A stretch of 64,000 nucleotides of DNA from Thiobacillus sp. 0-1251 (GTDB lineage Bacteria; Pseudomonadota; Gammaproteobacteria; Burkholderiales; Thiobacillaceae): assembly GCA_001899305.1 (NCBI GenBank), contig MKWL01000021.1, positions 1 through 64,000 on the forward strand, given 5' to 3'. The notes beneath the pieces are model-generated. The model worked only from the letters and a program-made list of their open reading frames with translations. It was not told the origin of the DNA and did not search any database. How positions within the stretch are numbered: the stretch's first letter is position 1; each line of letters starts with the position of its first letter. Below are positions 26,199 to 37,852 of this stretch, one piece after another. Made by a program: the position numbers and the translations under genes.

Positions 26199-27110
26199 TC
26201 AGCCCTTGACTGGCTTGGCGGCGATTTCCTCCAGCCTGCGCGCCTTGATGACCTGACCGTTCAGCGCGGCGTCCTTGGCGCTGCCGCCGTAGGCCACGAC
26301 CATCAGCTGGCTGTAGTACATCACCGGGATGTTGAACTTGGTGCCGTAGCGCTGGTTGATCTGGCCCTGGTAGATCTCGACGTTGGCCTGGCACAGGGGG
26401 CACGGCGTGACGATCATCTCGGCGCCGTGGTCGTAGGCCGACTCGACGATGTCCTTGATCTGCGCCTGCGCCTTCTCGGGCTCGGAGAACGCCAGCGCGC
26501 CGCCGCAGCAGGTCACCTTCATGTCGTATTCGGGAATCGACTCGGCGCCGACCATCTCGACCATCTTGTCGAGGTAGACCGGGTTTTCGAACGATTCGCC
26601 GGCGACGCCGAACGGGCGGTTGGTCTGGCAGCCGACGTAGCCGGCGATCTTGACGCCTTCCAGCGGACGCACGACGTGCTTCTTCATCTCGTCGAAGCCG
26701 AGGTCCTCGATCAACACTTCCACCATGTGGCGGATCTCGGGCATCTCATTGATCGTCAGCCCGGCTTCCTTCAGCGCTTCGCGGGTGTCGGCCATCAGCG
26801 TGTCGGAATGCGTCAGGCGCTCGCGGGTCTCGCGTGCGCCCAGCCAGCAGGCGGCGCAGGTGGCGACGATCTCCTGACCCGGCAGGTTCTTCTCGGACAG
26901 TGCGAAGTTGCGCGCATTCATCACGTGACGCGGCAGTTCGCCGGCTTCCGCATAACCAATGGATGCGCCGCAGCAGTTCCAGTCGGGAATCTCGGTCAGC
27001 TTGACGTCGAGTGTCTTGCACATCGACTCGACCGAGGTCAGGTAGTTGGATGCGGAAGCGCCCTTCTGCGACGAACAACCGGGGTAAAACGCGTATTCAT
27101 GTTTGGCCAT
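26199..27110 (-). CDS. hdrB: HdrB-like subunit of the Qmo/Hdr complex
   Basis: Catalytic-type subunit related to heterodisulfide reductase B. The 303 residues hold two complete CCG motifs: Cys12, Cys46-Cys47, Cys85-x-x-Cys88, and Cys161, Cys201-Cys202, Cys237-x-x-Cys240. In HdrB these ligate noncubane [4Fe-4S] clusters. No membrane helix is present. It is the last gene of qmoA-qmoB-hdrC-hdrB, 10 bp after hdrC, followed by a strong terminator. With hdrC it stands where the membrane subunit QmoC is found in most sulfate reducers. Its electron acceptor cannot be read from sequence. Confidence 0.92.
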   Translation of the reverse strand: MAKHEYAFYPGCSSQKGASASNYLTSVESMCKTLDVKLTEIPDWNCCGASIGYAEAGELPRHVMNARNFALSEKNLPGQEIVATCAACWLGARETRERLTHSDTLMADTREALKEAGLTINEMPEIRHMVEVLIEDLGFDEMKKHVVRPLEGVKIAGYVGCQTNRPFGVAGESFENPVYLDKMVEMVGAESIPEYDMKVTCCGGALAFSEPEKAQAQIKDIVESAYDHGAEMIVTPCPLCQANVEIYQGQINQRYGTKFNIPVMYYSQLMVVAYGGSAKDAALNGQVIKARRLEEIAAKPVKG

Positions 27111-27120
27111 ATCTTTCTCC

Positions 27121-27753
27121 TCAGCCCGCCATCTTGGCGGCCTTGCGGCTGCGTTCGATTTCGTAGGCTTTTTTCAGCATCGCCTGGATGCCTTTCTGGT
27201 CCTTGCACTTGTGGCCGCCGAGCAGTTCGAACGGGTTGAGCCGCTTGGCCTTCAGGAGGCCAATCGCCACGTCCTTCATCTTCATGCCTTCCTTGATGCC
27301 GGCACCGAAACCGTCCTTGAAGTACAGGCCCATCGACAGCTTGAGCTCGTTTACGCGTCCCGTATGGGTGCAGTTCTTCCAGAACAGGCCGCTGAAGAAG
27401 CGCGTCGGCTGCATCTTCGGCGCCTTGCCGAGCCGGTGCGCGTATTCGGCGATGCCGTGCATGATGTGGGTGATCGGCAGCTTGCGCGGGCAGCGCACGA
27501 TGCAGTTGTAGCAGGAGGTGCAGTTCCACATCGAGGTCGTGGTCAGCACTTCCTCGCGCTTGCCGGCGCGGATCATCATGAAGAGTTCCTGCGGCGGATG
27601 CTCCCACGCGCTCTGGAAGTTGGTCGGGCAGGAACCGGAGCAGACGCCGCATTGCATGCACATCTTCACCCAGTCGCCCATCTCGACCTGTTCTTCGATT
27701 TCCTTCAGGAAGTTGTTGCGGTATTTCTCCGCCAGTGCGGTGTTTGCGCTCAT
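27121..27753 (-). CDS. hdrC: HdrC-like iron-sulfur subunit of the Qmo/Hdr complex
   Basis: Electron-relay subunit of 210 residues with two [4Fe-4S] ferredoxin motifs: Cys32, 35, 38, 42 (CMQCGVCSGSCP) and Cys78, 81, 84, 88 (CTSCYNCIVRCP). QmoC has a comparable iron-sulfur part, but fused to a cytochrome-b-like membrane domain; nothing of that kind is encoded here. It lies 13 bp after qmoB and 10 bp before hdrB. It most likely carries electrons between the QmoAB flavins and the HdrB clusters. Confidence 0.92.
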   Translation of the reverse strand: MSANTALAEKYRNNFLKEIEEQVEMGDWVKMCMQCGVCSGSCPTNFQSAWEHPPQELFMMIRAGKREEVLTTTSMWNCTSCYNCIVRCPRKLPITHIMHGIAEYAHRLGKAPKMQPTRFFSGLFWKNCTHTGRVNELKLSMGLYFKDGFGAGIKEGMKMKDVAIGLLKAKRLNPFELLGGHKCKDQKGIQAMLKKAYEIERSRKAAKMAG

Positions 27754-27766
27754 GGTGGGTCTCCTG

Positions 27767-30025
27767 TTAGAAGCCTTTGAACGGGCTGGGGCCTACGGCA
27801 ACCAGCTCGGCGGCATACTTGTTGATCATGTCGGGCACCCGCTCGATGTCGGTGATGGCGACTTCGAGATCGCGCACACGCTCCGATTCCAGATTCAGCG
27901 TCTTCAACGTGTCATCGATCTTGGACATGCGCACACGCCCCAGTTCGGAACCCTTGACGAAGTGGCACTGATATTCGTCGCCGGATTTGCAGCCCATCAG
28001 CATCACGCCGTCGTAGCCGGCGTTGAGTGCATCGGTGATCCAGATGGTGTTGACGGAACCGAGACAGCGGATCGGAATGATGCGCACGAAGGCCGAGTAC
28101 TCGTTGCGGCTCATGCCCGCCATATCGAGCGCCGGGTAGGCGTCGTTCTCGCACGCCAGGATCAGGATGCGCGGCTTTTCCGAGAACTCGTCGGGGATAT
28201 CGACCGCCTTGATCTGCGCACCGACCGTGTTGACCGAATAGTTCTCGAACGAGATCACGCGCACCGGGCAGGCGCCCATGCAGGTCCCGCAACGGCGGCA
28301 GCGTGATTCGTTGAATACCGGAAAGCGCTTTTCGTCCTCGTCGATGGCGCCGAACGGACATTCCACCGTGCAGCGCTTGCACTGCGTACAGCCTTCCAGA
28401 CGCACCTTCGGGAACGACAGGTCGCCCGAGCGCGGATGCGCGGCGCGGCCGAGCTCGGCATTTTCCAGTGCCTGGATCGCTTTCAGCGCGGCACCGGTGG
28501 CATCCTCGCGCGCCTGCACGATGTCCATCGGGCGGCGCACCGGCCCGGCGGTGTAGATGCCGGTGCGGCGGGTCTCGTAGGGAAAGCAGATGAAGTGCGA
28601 ATCGGTGAAGCCCTGCTTCAACTGCGGCACATCCGGGCCCTGACGATAGGTCAGGTTGAGGATGGAGATCGGCTTCACTTCCACCGTGCCGGCAGCTGCG
28701 GACTCGCCTTCCTGGCCCTCGACCTGCGGCTTGGTCAGCGCATCGATGTTGATGCCCGAGTTCGCCACTTGGCCGGTCGCCAGCACCACCAGGTCGACGT
28801 CCACCATCGACGCGTCGGTGTCGCCCAGGATCAGGTCGTTGAATTTGACCGTGCTGGTATTGCCGTTCGGCACCACTTCGGCGACCTTGCCCTTGGTGAA
28901 GATGACGCCCTTCTCCTGCGCGCTACGGTAGAAGTCCTCGCCGTTGCCGGGGGTACGCAGGTCCGTGTAGATGATGGTGGTGTCGACGGACGGATTGGTA
29001 TCCTTGAAGTACATCGCCTGCTTGATGCTGGCGTTGCAGCAGAAACCCGAGCAGTAGGACAGGTGCGTGCCGGTCGGGTCGCGTTGGCCGGCGCATTGCA
29101 CGAACACCACCGATTTCACCGGCTGGTTGTCCGACGGACGGCGAATGATGCCGTCTCCTGCCGCAGCCGCTTTCGCCAGCGCTTCGAGGCCGGCCTGGTC
29201 GACCACGTTGGGCGACTTGCCGCCGCCGAGTTCGGGCAGCTTGTTCATGTCGTACAACGTGAAACCGGTTGCCTGCACGATCGCACCGATGTCTTCGGTG
29301 TGCGTCGCACCCGATTCGGTGGCGATATCGACCACGAAACGGCCCGGCGCACCATCGGTCTTGGCGATGGTGGCGTTGAGGTAGACCTTGATGTTGCTGT
29401 CGCCCATCACCAGGGAGGCGAGGTCGGCCACGCCGGTATCGGCCGGCGACTTGAAAGGCTCGTGCACCGGCGTGCGCTTGTAGAGCTTGCCGGCCCAGCC
29501 GCCGAGTTCGCCGGACTTCTCGACCAGCACCACCGAATAACCGGTCTTCGATGCTTCGATCGCGGTCGTCATGCCGGTCACGCCACCGCCCACCACCAGC
29601 AGGGTCTTGCTGCTGCCGGTATTGGTGTTGCCGCCGGGCGCGGTCATCGCCTTCACTTCGGCACAGCCCATGCGGATGTAGTCTTCAGCCATGTCCTGCG
29701 TGGTTTCGCGCGCTTCCTCGGTATCGGGACGGATCCAGATCACGCCCTCGCGCAGGTTGGCACGCGCCACCGCGTTTTCGGGGAAGAAGAACGCTTCGGT
29801 CTTGGCGCGGCGCGAGCAGGCGCCGATCATGATGTGGGTGACGCCTTCGTTCGCGATGTCGTTCTTGATCATCGCCACGCCGTCGGCGTTGCACAGGAAA
29901 TCGTGCGATTTCGCCAGCGGCACCTTGCCGTCCTTCTGTGCGATCTTGACCAATGCGTCCGTATCCAGACGCTCGCCGAGTCCGCAGCCCTTGCAGATAT
30001 ACGCTGCGACTTTGATGTCAGCCAT
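27767..30025 (-). CDS. qmoB: QmoB: flavin and iron-sulfur subunit with MvhD-like C-terminus
   Basis: HdrA-related subunit of the complex that exchanges electrons with APS reductase in dissimilatory sulfur metabolism. Domains over 752 residues: an N-terminal segment with Cys11-x-x-Cys14; an FAD fold starting at LLVVGGGVTGMTTA (about 142-155); an HdrA-type Cys cluster (SYCSGFCCNASIKQ, 323-336); two [4Fe-4S] motifs (Cys546/549/552/556 and Cys576/579/582/586); and a C-terminal MvhD-like [2Fe-2S] domain (about 615-750; Cys625, 654, 679, 687). It starts 3 bp after qmoA, so expression should be tightly coupled. Confidence 0.93.
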   Translation of the reverse strand: MADIKVAAYICKGCGLGERLDTDALVKIAQKDGKVPLAKSHDFLCNADGVAMIKNDIANEGVTHIMIGACSRRAKTEAFFFPENAVARANLREGVIWIRPDTEEARETTQDMAEDYIRMGCAEVKAMTAPGGNTNTGSSKTLLVVGGGVTGMTTAIEASKTGYSVVLVEKSGELGGWAGKLYKRTPVHEPFKSPADTGVADLASLVMGDSNIKVYLNATIAKTDGAPGRFVVDIATESGATHTEDIGAIVQATGFTLYDMNKLPELGGGKSPNVVDQAGLEALAKAAAAGDGIIRRPSDNQPVKSVVFVQCAGQRDPTGTHLSYCSGFCCNASIKQAMYFKDTNPSVDTTIIYTDLRTPGNGEDFYRSAQEKGVIFTKGKVAEVVPNGNTSTVKFNDLILGDTDASMVDVDLVVLATGQVANSGINIDALTKPQVEGQEGESAAAGTVEVKPISILNLTYRQGPDVPQLKQGFTDSHFICFPYETRRTGIYTAGPVRRPMDIVQAREDATGAALKAIQALENAELGRAAHPRSGDLSFPKVRLEGCTQCKRCTVECPFGAIDEDEKRFPVFNESRCRRCGTCMGACPVRVISFENYSVNTVGAQIKAVDIPDEFSEKPRILILACENDAYPALDMAGMSRNEYSAFVRIIPIRCLGSVNTIWITDALNAGYDGVMLMGCKSGDEYQCHFVKGSELGRVRMSKIDDTLKTLNLESERVRDLEVAITDIERVPDMINKYAAELVAVGPSPFKGF

Positions 30026-30028
30026 TGT

Positions 30029-31312
30029 TTACGCCTCCGCCTTCGCTACTTTGTTGACCACCTGGATGGCGCGCAATGCCGCCGCGGTGGCCGATTGCAC
30101 GGCACGGTTCACGTCCAGCGCATTCGACGCGCAACCGGCGCCGAACACGGCACCGTTGGCCGGATCGGCTTCGATGAAGCCGCTCGAATCCGCCACGATG
30201 TGGCCGGGAATGTTGATGCCCTTGACCGAGGGCTCCATGCCGACCGCCAGCACCACCAGGTCGTGCGGCGTGGTGTAGCGCTTGTAGCCTTCGGTGTTGA
30301 CGCCCCAGCATACCGGGTTGCCCTGCTCGTCCTCGGTGATCTTCGCGACCTTGGACTTGATGAAGGTGACCGAGGGATCGGCCTGCACCTTCTGATAGAA
30401 ATCCTCGAAGCGGTCGATGGCGCGGATGTCGATGTAGTAGATGGTCGACTTGCCGTCTTCCGGATACTTCTCGCGCACGTAGTGCGTCTGCTTCAGCGAC
30501 GCCATGCAGCAGATGCGCGAACAGTGACGCAGGTGGTTCTCGTCACGCGAGCCGGCGCACTGGATGAAGGCGATGTTCTTCGCTTCCTTGCCGTCGCTGG
30601 GACGCAGGATCTTGCCGCCGGTGGGGCCGTGGATGTCGGCCAGGCGCTCGAACTCGACGCTGGTGATGACGTTCTTGAAGCGGCCATAGCCGTAGGGCTG
30701 AATCTTCGCCGCGTCATAGGGCTTCCAGCCGGTCGCCCATACCACCGCGCCGGCCTTGACCTGGATCGTCTCCTCCTTCATGTCGAGGTCGATCGCGCCG
30801 TATTTGCAGGCGGCCTTGGCCTTGTCCGCATCGGGGGTACCGATGATCGCCGGGTCCAGCACGTAGCGCTGCGGATAGGCCATCGCATTCGGCAGGTAGG
30901 CCGCCTTGTGCTGGCCGAGGTTGTAGTTGAACGGATCGTCCACCATCGTCTCGACCGCGCGCCCGCAATCGCCGCAGGCGGTGCAGTTCTCGTTCACGTA
31001 GCGCGGCTTGATCTTGATGGTGGCGGTATAGTCGCCGGTACCGCCTTCGATGCCGGAGACTTCGGCGAGCGTCAGCACGCGCACGCGGGGGTTGTTCTTG
31101 AGGCGGCGCAGGTTGATTTCCAGACCGCAGGTGGGGTGGCACAGCTTGGGGAAGTAGCGATACAACTGGGAAGTCCGTCCGCCCAGTGCGGGATTTTTCT
31201 CAACCAGAACGACGTTCTTGCCGGTTTCGGCCGCTTCGAGCGCGGCGGTCATGCCGGAAATCCCGCCGCCCACCACGAGAATCGTCTCGTTGGTCGCAAC
31301 ATGCTCCGTCAT
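30029..31312 (-). CDS. qmoA: QmoA: HdrA-related FAD subunit of the Qmo complex
   Basis: First gene of the qmo-hdr operon; a flavoprotein related to heterodisulfide reductase A. The 427-residue product opens with the dinucleotide fold ILVVGGGISGMTAALEA (11-27) and the ALGGRTSQLYRYFPKLCHPT stretch. Cys110, 113 and 116 follow (CTACGDC), then an HdrA-type SRICCMASLKQTHYV segment. GGAGG seven bases before the ATG at 31312 decides the start over an upstream in-frame ATG. No aprBA or sat genes adjoin; they must lie elsewhere if present. In sulfur oxidisers the complex would accept electrons from the reverse APS reductase; this role is inferred. Confidence 0.94.
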   Translation of the reverse strand: MTEHVATNETILVVGGGISGMTAALEAAETGKNVVLVEKNPALGGRTSQLYRYFPKLCHPTCGLEINLRRLKNNPRVRVLTLAEVSGIEGGTGDYTATIKIKPRYVNENCTACGDCGRAVETMVDDPFNYNLGQHKAAYLPNAMAYPQRYVLDPAIIGTPDADKAKAACKYGAIDLDMKEETIQVKAGAVVWATGWKPYDAAKIQPYGYGRFKNVITSVEFERLADIHGPTGGKILRPSDGKEAKNIAFIQCAGSRDENHLRHCSRICCMASLKQTHYVREKYPEDGKSTIYYIDIRAIDRFEDFYQKVQADPSVTFIKSKVAKITEDEQGNPVCWGVNTEGYKRYTTPHDLVVLAVGMEPSVKGINIPGHIVADSSGFIEADPANGAVFGAGCASNALDVNRAVQSATAAALRAIQVVNKVAKAEA

Positions 31313-31320
31313 TGTTGTTT

Positions 31321-31370
31321 CCTCCATCCAATGGATGCAAAATCATTTGAAACCGCCCGAAAAACCGCCC
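31321..31370 (-). promoter_or_regulatory. Direct repeat and small hairpin upstream of qmoA
   Basis: Just before the qmoA ribosome site the plus strand shows two AAACCGCCC copies 12 bases apart (31350-31358 and 31362-31370) and a CATCC-AAT-GGATG dyad (31324-31336) that abuts the GGAGG. The repeats resemble a tandem protein-binding site and the dyad could mask the ribosome site. I found no clear -35/-10 pair in the 215-bp gap. Confidence 0.25.
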
Positions 31371-31527
31371 CGGACGGTCGGGCATTTCGCCCATAAGTGA
31401 ATCCCTGAAATGGTACTCCGAAGGCCATGCCTGCCGCCACGGCCAAGTGCGCATTCTCAATCGAAGTTTTCTATGCGGGAATAAGGGGAAGTGTTTTCAG
31501 CAGGCCGGGCCGTGCCGGCACCTCCCC

Positions 31528-34068
<2,541 letters not shown>

Positions 34069-34072
34069 AGGC

Positions 34073-37000
34073 TCACTCCGTTTCCGATTTCAGGCGTTCC
34101 AGCAGCGTACGGAGCTGCATCCGTGCTTCATCGATGGCGAAGACATCGACCTCGGCGGCCAGTGCTGCGATCTCCGCTTCCAGCGGCGTACCGCACACGC
34201 CCGCGCGCAGTTCCAGCAACAGGGGCTCCGCCGCCCCCAGGTCGCCGTCCAGGGCCCGCGCCAGACGGTCCAGCCGCGCCCGAATCCCGGCCGCATCGAG
34301 CGGTTCGGCAGCAGGCACGGGGGCCGGCGGAAGTCGGGATGCCAGGCTGTCGATATCCTGCATCACCGCCTGCAGTCGCGCCTGCAAGTCCGCCAGCACG
34401 GCCGGGGGAGGCAGCGTCTCCTGCTTCAGCAGCGTGTCGACCTCGCCCACTTTCTCGTACAGCGCCGTGGCCCCGATATTCCCGGTGACGCCCTTCAGTG
34501 CATGGCAATACGCTTCCGCCTGCTGCAGGTTCGCCTGCGCCAGCAGCCGCTGGAGTTCCTCGCCGGCGTCGGCATAGCGCTCGCGAAAACGGCGCAACTG
34601 CCTGCAGTATGCCTCGACCTTGCCGCCGATGCGGCGAATGCCTTCGCTCGCGTCGAGACTGGCGAGCGCCCGCAGCGCGGGCGGGATATCCTCCATGCGT
34701 CGTTCCGGCGCGGCATGTACCGCCGCGCCACTACGAGGCGCCCGCAGGTGCAGCCATTTCGCCAACACGCTCAGCAGTCGGTCGGGCGCCACCGGTTTGG
34801 TGACATGGTCGTTCATCCCTGCGCTCTGGCTCTTTTCGGCATCCTGCACCATGGCCAGCGCGGTCATGGCGATGATCGGCAGCGTGGCGAAACGCTCGCC
34901 GCCGGGCGCCGCTGCCAGCGCACGAATCCGGCGAGACGCTTCCAGGCCGTCCATGACCGGCATCTGGATGTCCATCAGGACGGCATCGTAATCCTGCATC
35001 CGCACCTTCTCGACCGCCTCCTGGCCATTCACGGCCACGTCCACCTCGATGCCTTCGCTGCGCAGCAGCTCGGTGGCGAATTCGCGGTTGATGTCGTTGT
35101 CCTCGACCAGCAGCAGGCGGGCGCCGGCCAGCTGGCCGGCAGACACCGCGTGATCCAGCGGGTTGCCGCGTAGCCGGTCGTCCGGGCCGAGGATGCGTCC
35201 GCGCCCCAGCACCGAGAGGATGGTGTCGAGCAGCGTCGACGGCGACACCGGCTTGATGAGAAAGCCGTTCACGCCCACCTGTTCGGCCAGCCGGATCACG
35301 TCCTCGCGCCCGTAGGCGGTCACCATCACCACCTTGGGCTGGTGCGGGCCGGGCAGATCGCGATGGATGCGCTGCGTCGCCTCGTCACCGTTCATCCCCG
35401 GCATGCGCCAGTCCATCAGCACCAGGTCGAAGGGCGCGTCGCCTGCCGCCTTGAGCGCCGCCAGGGCGGCCGGGCCGCTTTGCGCCGTTTCCACGTCGAG
35501 ATGGAAGAAGCGCAGCATCCCCGCCAGGATTTCGCACGACACTTCGTTGTCGTCCACCACCAGGACACGGATCCCCTTGAGCAGCGGGCCCGCCTGCTCC
35601 ACCAGCTCGCGCCGCCGCGCCTCGGCCTGCTGGGCGATCAGAAACCGGACCGTGAAGCAGATCGTCGTACCCACCCCCGGCTGCGAATCCTCCACCCAGA
35701 TGCGGCCGCCCATCTGTTCGACCAGATTCCTGGAAATGGCGAGTCCCAGGCCGGTACCGCCGAAACGGCGCGTGGTCGACTGGTCGGCCTGGGTGAATTT
35801 CTCGAACAGTCGGGACTGCACCTCCGCCGTCATGCCGATGCCGGAGTCGCGCACGCAGGCCTGCAGGGTGAGCGCCGTGTCGGTGAGGTCGATGCCGCTG
35901 AGCGCCAGTTCGACTTCGCCTTGCTCGGTGAATTTCACGGCGTTGCCGCACAGGTTGAGCAGCACCTGGCCCAGGCGCAGCGGATCGCCAATCAGCACCG
36001 GCGGGATCGACACGTCATAGCGGATGAGGAATTCGATGCCCTTGTGCTCGAGCTGGTAGCTGATCGCGTCGGCCAACTGTTCCATCACCCCGTCGAGGCC
36101 GAACTCAACGCTTTCGATCTCCAGCTTGCCGGCTTCGATCTTCGAAAAATCGAGAATGTCGTTGATGATGCCGAGGAGCGAATGCGCCGCGCCCTGTGCC
36201 TTGGTCAGGTGGTTGCGCAGGCTGGGCGCCAGGTCGCCCTTGAGCGCCAGATAGAGCATGCCGAGGATGGCGTTCATCGGGGTGCGGATTTCGTGACTCA
36301 TGTTGGCCAGGAAATCCGACTTCATGCGCGTCGCCTCCTCGGCCAGGGCCTTGGCCGTGCGCATGGCCTCCATGGCGGCGCGTTCGGCCGTGATGTCCTC
36401 GATGATGCCCACTACCCCCTTGGACGGATCGGCGGGATCGACACTGCGCACCGACATCCGGGACCAGAAACGGCTGCCGTCCTTGCGCACGACCGGTTGC
36501 TCGCGCACATGAGTTTCGCCCCGCGCGATCTGCGCATACATCTCCTGGCCGACCTGGATGAAGCTGGCGTCATCGGCATACCACATGCGCGTCGACCGGC
36601 CGACCTGCTCGCCCGGCGCACAGCCGAACAGTTCGTCCATACGCCGGTTGCTGCGCACGACGATCCGCTCCTTCGCCAGCACGATCCCCACGCTGGCGGA
36701 ATCGAACAGGGCCTGCAATTCGCCGCTGCGCTCCGCCACCAGCCGCTCCAGATCGGCACGCTGGCGCTCCAGCTCCTGCGTCGTCCTCACCAGCGCCCGC
36801 GTCCGCTGGTCCACCTGCCAGCGCAGCAGCAGGCTGATCAGCAGCAGCAGCAACATCGCCGCCGCCAGCCCGGCCAGCGACCAGCGCACCCAGCGTGGTA
36901 TCCGCGTGGCGGACGCCGCCGCCATCGTGCGATGCAGAGCCTCGAAATAGACCGAATCGGGATCGTGCCGCCAGGCGGTCAGATGCGCATCGATGCGCGC

Positions 37001-37702
37001 CAGCAGATCGGCGTTGCGGCCTTTCGTCGTCGCAAAGTAAAGGGTCGATGGCAGAAAGACGATTGGCGTTTCCTGCAACTTGTACTGGTCGCCATTGCGC
37101 GCGGCATAGAAACTGTTGGTCACCACGGCATCGGCCTCGCCCGCCGCCACGGCGGCGTACCCCTGGTCCAGCGACGTCACCGGCACGGCCTGGTAGGCGA
37201 GGTGGCTGCCCGCCATCAACTGGGCGAAGAAGGCTTGCTGGATCCCGCCCTGCAGGATGGCGATGCGCCGGCCGGCAAGATCGGTGAGCGATTGCACCTT
37301 GAGGTGGGGGGCGCTGTAAACCTGGGACCAGCTGCTGGCGACCGAGACGCCGTGAAAATCGTAACGCTGGGCGCGCTCGCTCGAGAAGGCCACATCGGGC
37401 ATCAGGTCGATCTGCCCAAGCGCCAGCTGCTGGAGGCAGCTCGACCACTGGCACGGGATATAGCGCAGTTGCCAGCCTTCGTCGCGCGCCATCGCGTCCA
37501 GCAGTTCGACGAACAGGCCAGCCGGCTGGCCGTTCGCGTCGGTGTAGACCTTGGGTGCGTTTTCGTAGAGCCCCACCCTGACGACGCGCTGATCGTGCGT
37601 GCCCTCCAGTCCGACGCGCCATTGCCAGGCCATGGTCGCCAGTGCAAGCAGCACGGCCAAGGCGACAACGGGCAGCAGGAGGCGGGGGGATTTCAAGACC
37701 AA
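34073..37702 (-). CDS. Hybrid sensor histidine kinase with periplasmic solute-binding sensor (BvgS/EvgS-like)
   Basis: Membrane kinase of about 1209 residues. Order: TM1 (about 9-26), a periplasmic type-3 solute-binding domain (about 40-255; [20 protein letters not shown]), TM2 (about 275-299), PAS (about 330-440), HisKA ([16 protein letters not shown]), HATPase ([20 protein letters not shown]), receiver 1 ([13 protein letters not shown]), receiver 2 ([11 protein letters not shown]) and a C-terminal HPt ([12 protein letters not shown]). All phosphorelay residues are present. The start is a TTG at 37702 without a visible ribosome site, so the first residues are uncertain. The sensor fold suggests an amino-acid-like or small polar ligand. 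Confidence 0.92.
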   Translation of the reverse strand: MVLKSPRLLLPVVALAVLLALATMAWQWRVGLEGTHDQRVVRVGLYENAPKVYTDANGQPAGLFVELLDAMARDEGWQLRYIPCQWSSCLQQLALGQIDLMPDVAFSSERAQRYDFHGVSVASSWSQVYSAPHLKVQSLTDLAGRRIAILQGGIQQAFFAQLMAGSHLAYQAVPVTSLDQGYAAVAAGEADAVVTNSFYAARNGDQYKLQETPIVFLPSTLYFATTKGRNADLLARIDAHLTAWRHDPDSVYFEALHRTMAAASATRIPRWVRWSLAGLAAAMLLLLLISLLLRWQVDQRTRALVRTTQELERQRADLERLVAERSGELQALFDSASVGIVLAKERIVVRSNRRMDELFGCAPGEQVGRSTRMWYADDASFIQVGQEMYAQIARGETHVREQPVVRKDGSRFWSRMSVRSVDPADPSKGVVGIIEDITAERAAMEAMRTAKALAEEATRMKSDFLANMSHEIRTPMNAILGMLYLALKGDLAPSLRNHLTKAQGAAHSLLGIINDILDFSKIEAGKLEIESVEFGLDGVMEQLADAISYQLEHKGIEFLIRYDVSIPPVLIGDPLRLGQVLLNLCGNAVKFTEQGEVELALSGIDLTDTALTLQACVRDSGIGMTAEVQSRLFEKFTQADQSTTRRFGGTGLGLAISRNLVEQMGGRIWVEDSQPGVGTTICFTVRFLIAQQAEARRRELVEQAGPLLKGIRVLVVDDNEVSCEILAGMLRFFHLDVETAQSGPAALAALKAAGDAPFDLVLMDWRMPGMNGDEATQRIHRDLPGPHQPKVVMVTAYGREDVIRLAEQVGVNGFLIKPVSPSTLLDTILSVLGRGRILGPDDRLRGNPLDHAVSAGQLAGARLLLVEDNDINREFATELLRSEGIEVDVAVNGQEAVEKVRMQDYDAVLMDIQMPVMDGLEASRRIRALAAAPGGERFATLPIIAMTALAMVQDAEKSQSAGMNDHVTKPVAPDRLLSVLAKWLHLRAPRSGAAVHAAPERRMEDIPPALRALASLDASEGIRRIGGKVEAYCRQLRRFRERYADAGEELQRLLAQANLQQAEAYCHALKGVTGNIGATALYEKVGEVDTLLKQETLPPPAVLADLQARLQAVMQDIDSLASRLPPAPVPAAEPLDAAGIRARLDRLARALDGDLGAAEPLLLELRAGVCGTPLEAEIAALAAEVDVFAIDEARMQLRTLLERLKSETE

Positions 37703-37852
37703 TATTTATTTTTTATCAAGGGTCCGGCAAATATAGCCTGATTTCTTATCGAGCAGAGGCAACACCGTACCTGCCAGGCACGACATCGGGCCGGGCTGTC
37801 GCGTGAAATAGCTTAAAATTGCGGCTTGCTTCATATCAGCCTGCCCTCCCCG

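Noticed and set aside
28436-31396. A 986-codon plus-strand open frame opposite qmoB and qmoA
   Set aside because: It is antisense to two well-recognised genes, has a low-complexity Arg/His/Gly-rich translation and no family motifs. GC-rich codon use on the true strand leaves the opposite frame open.
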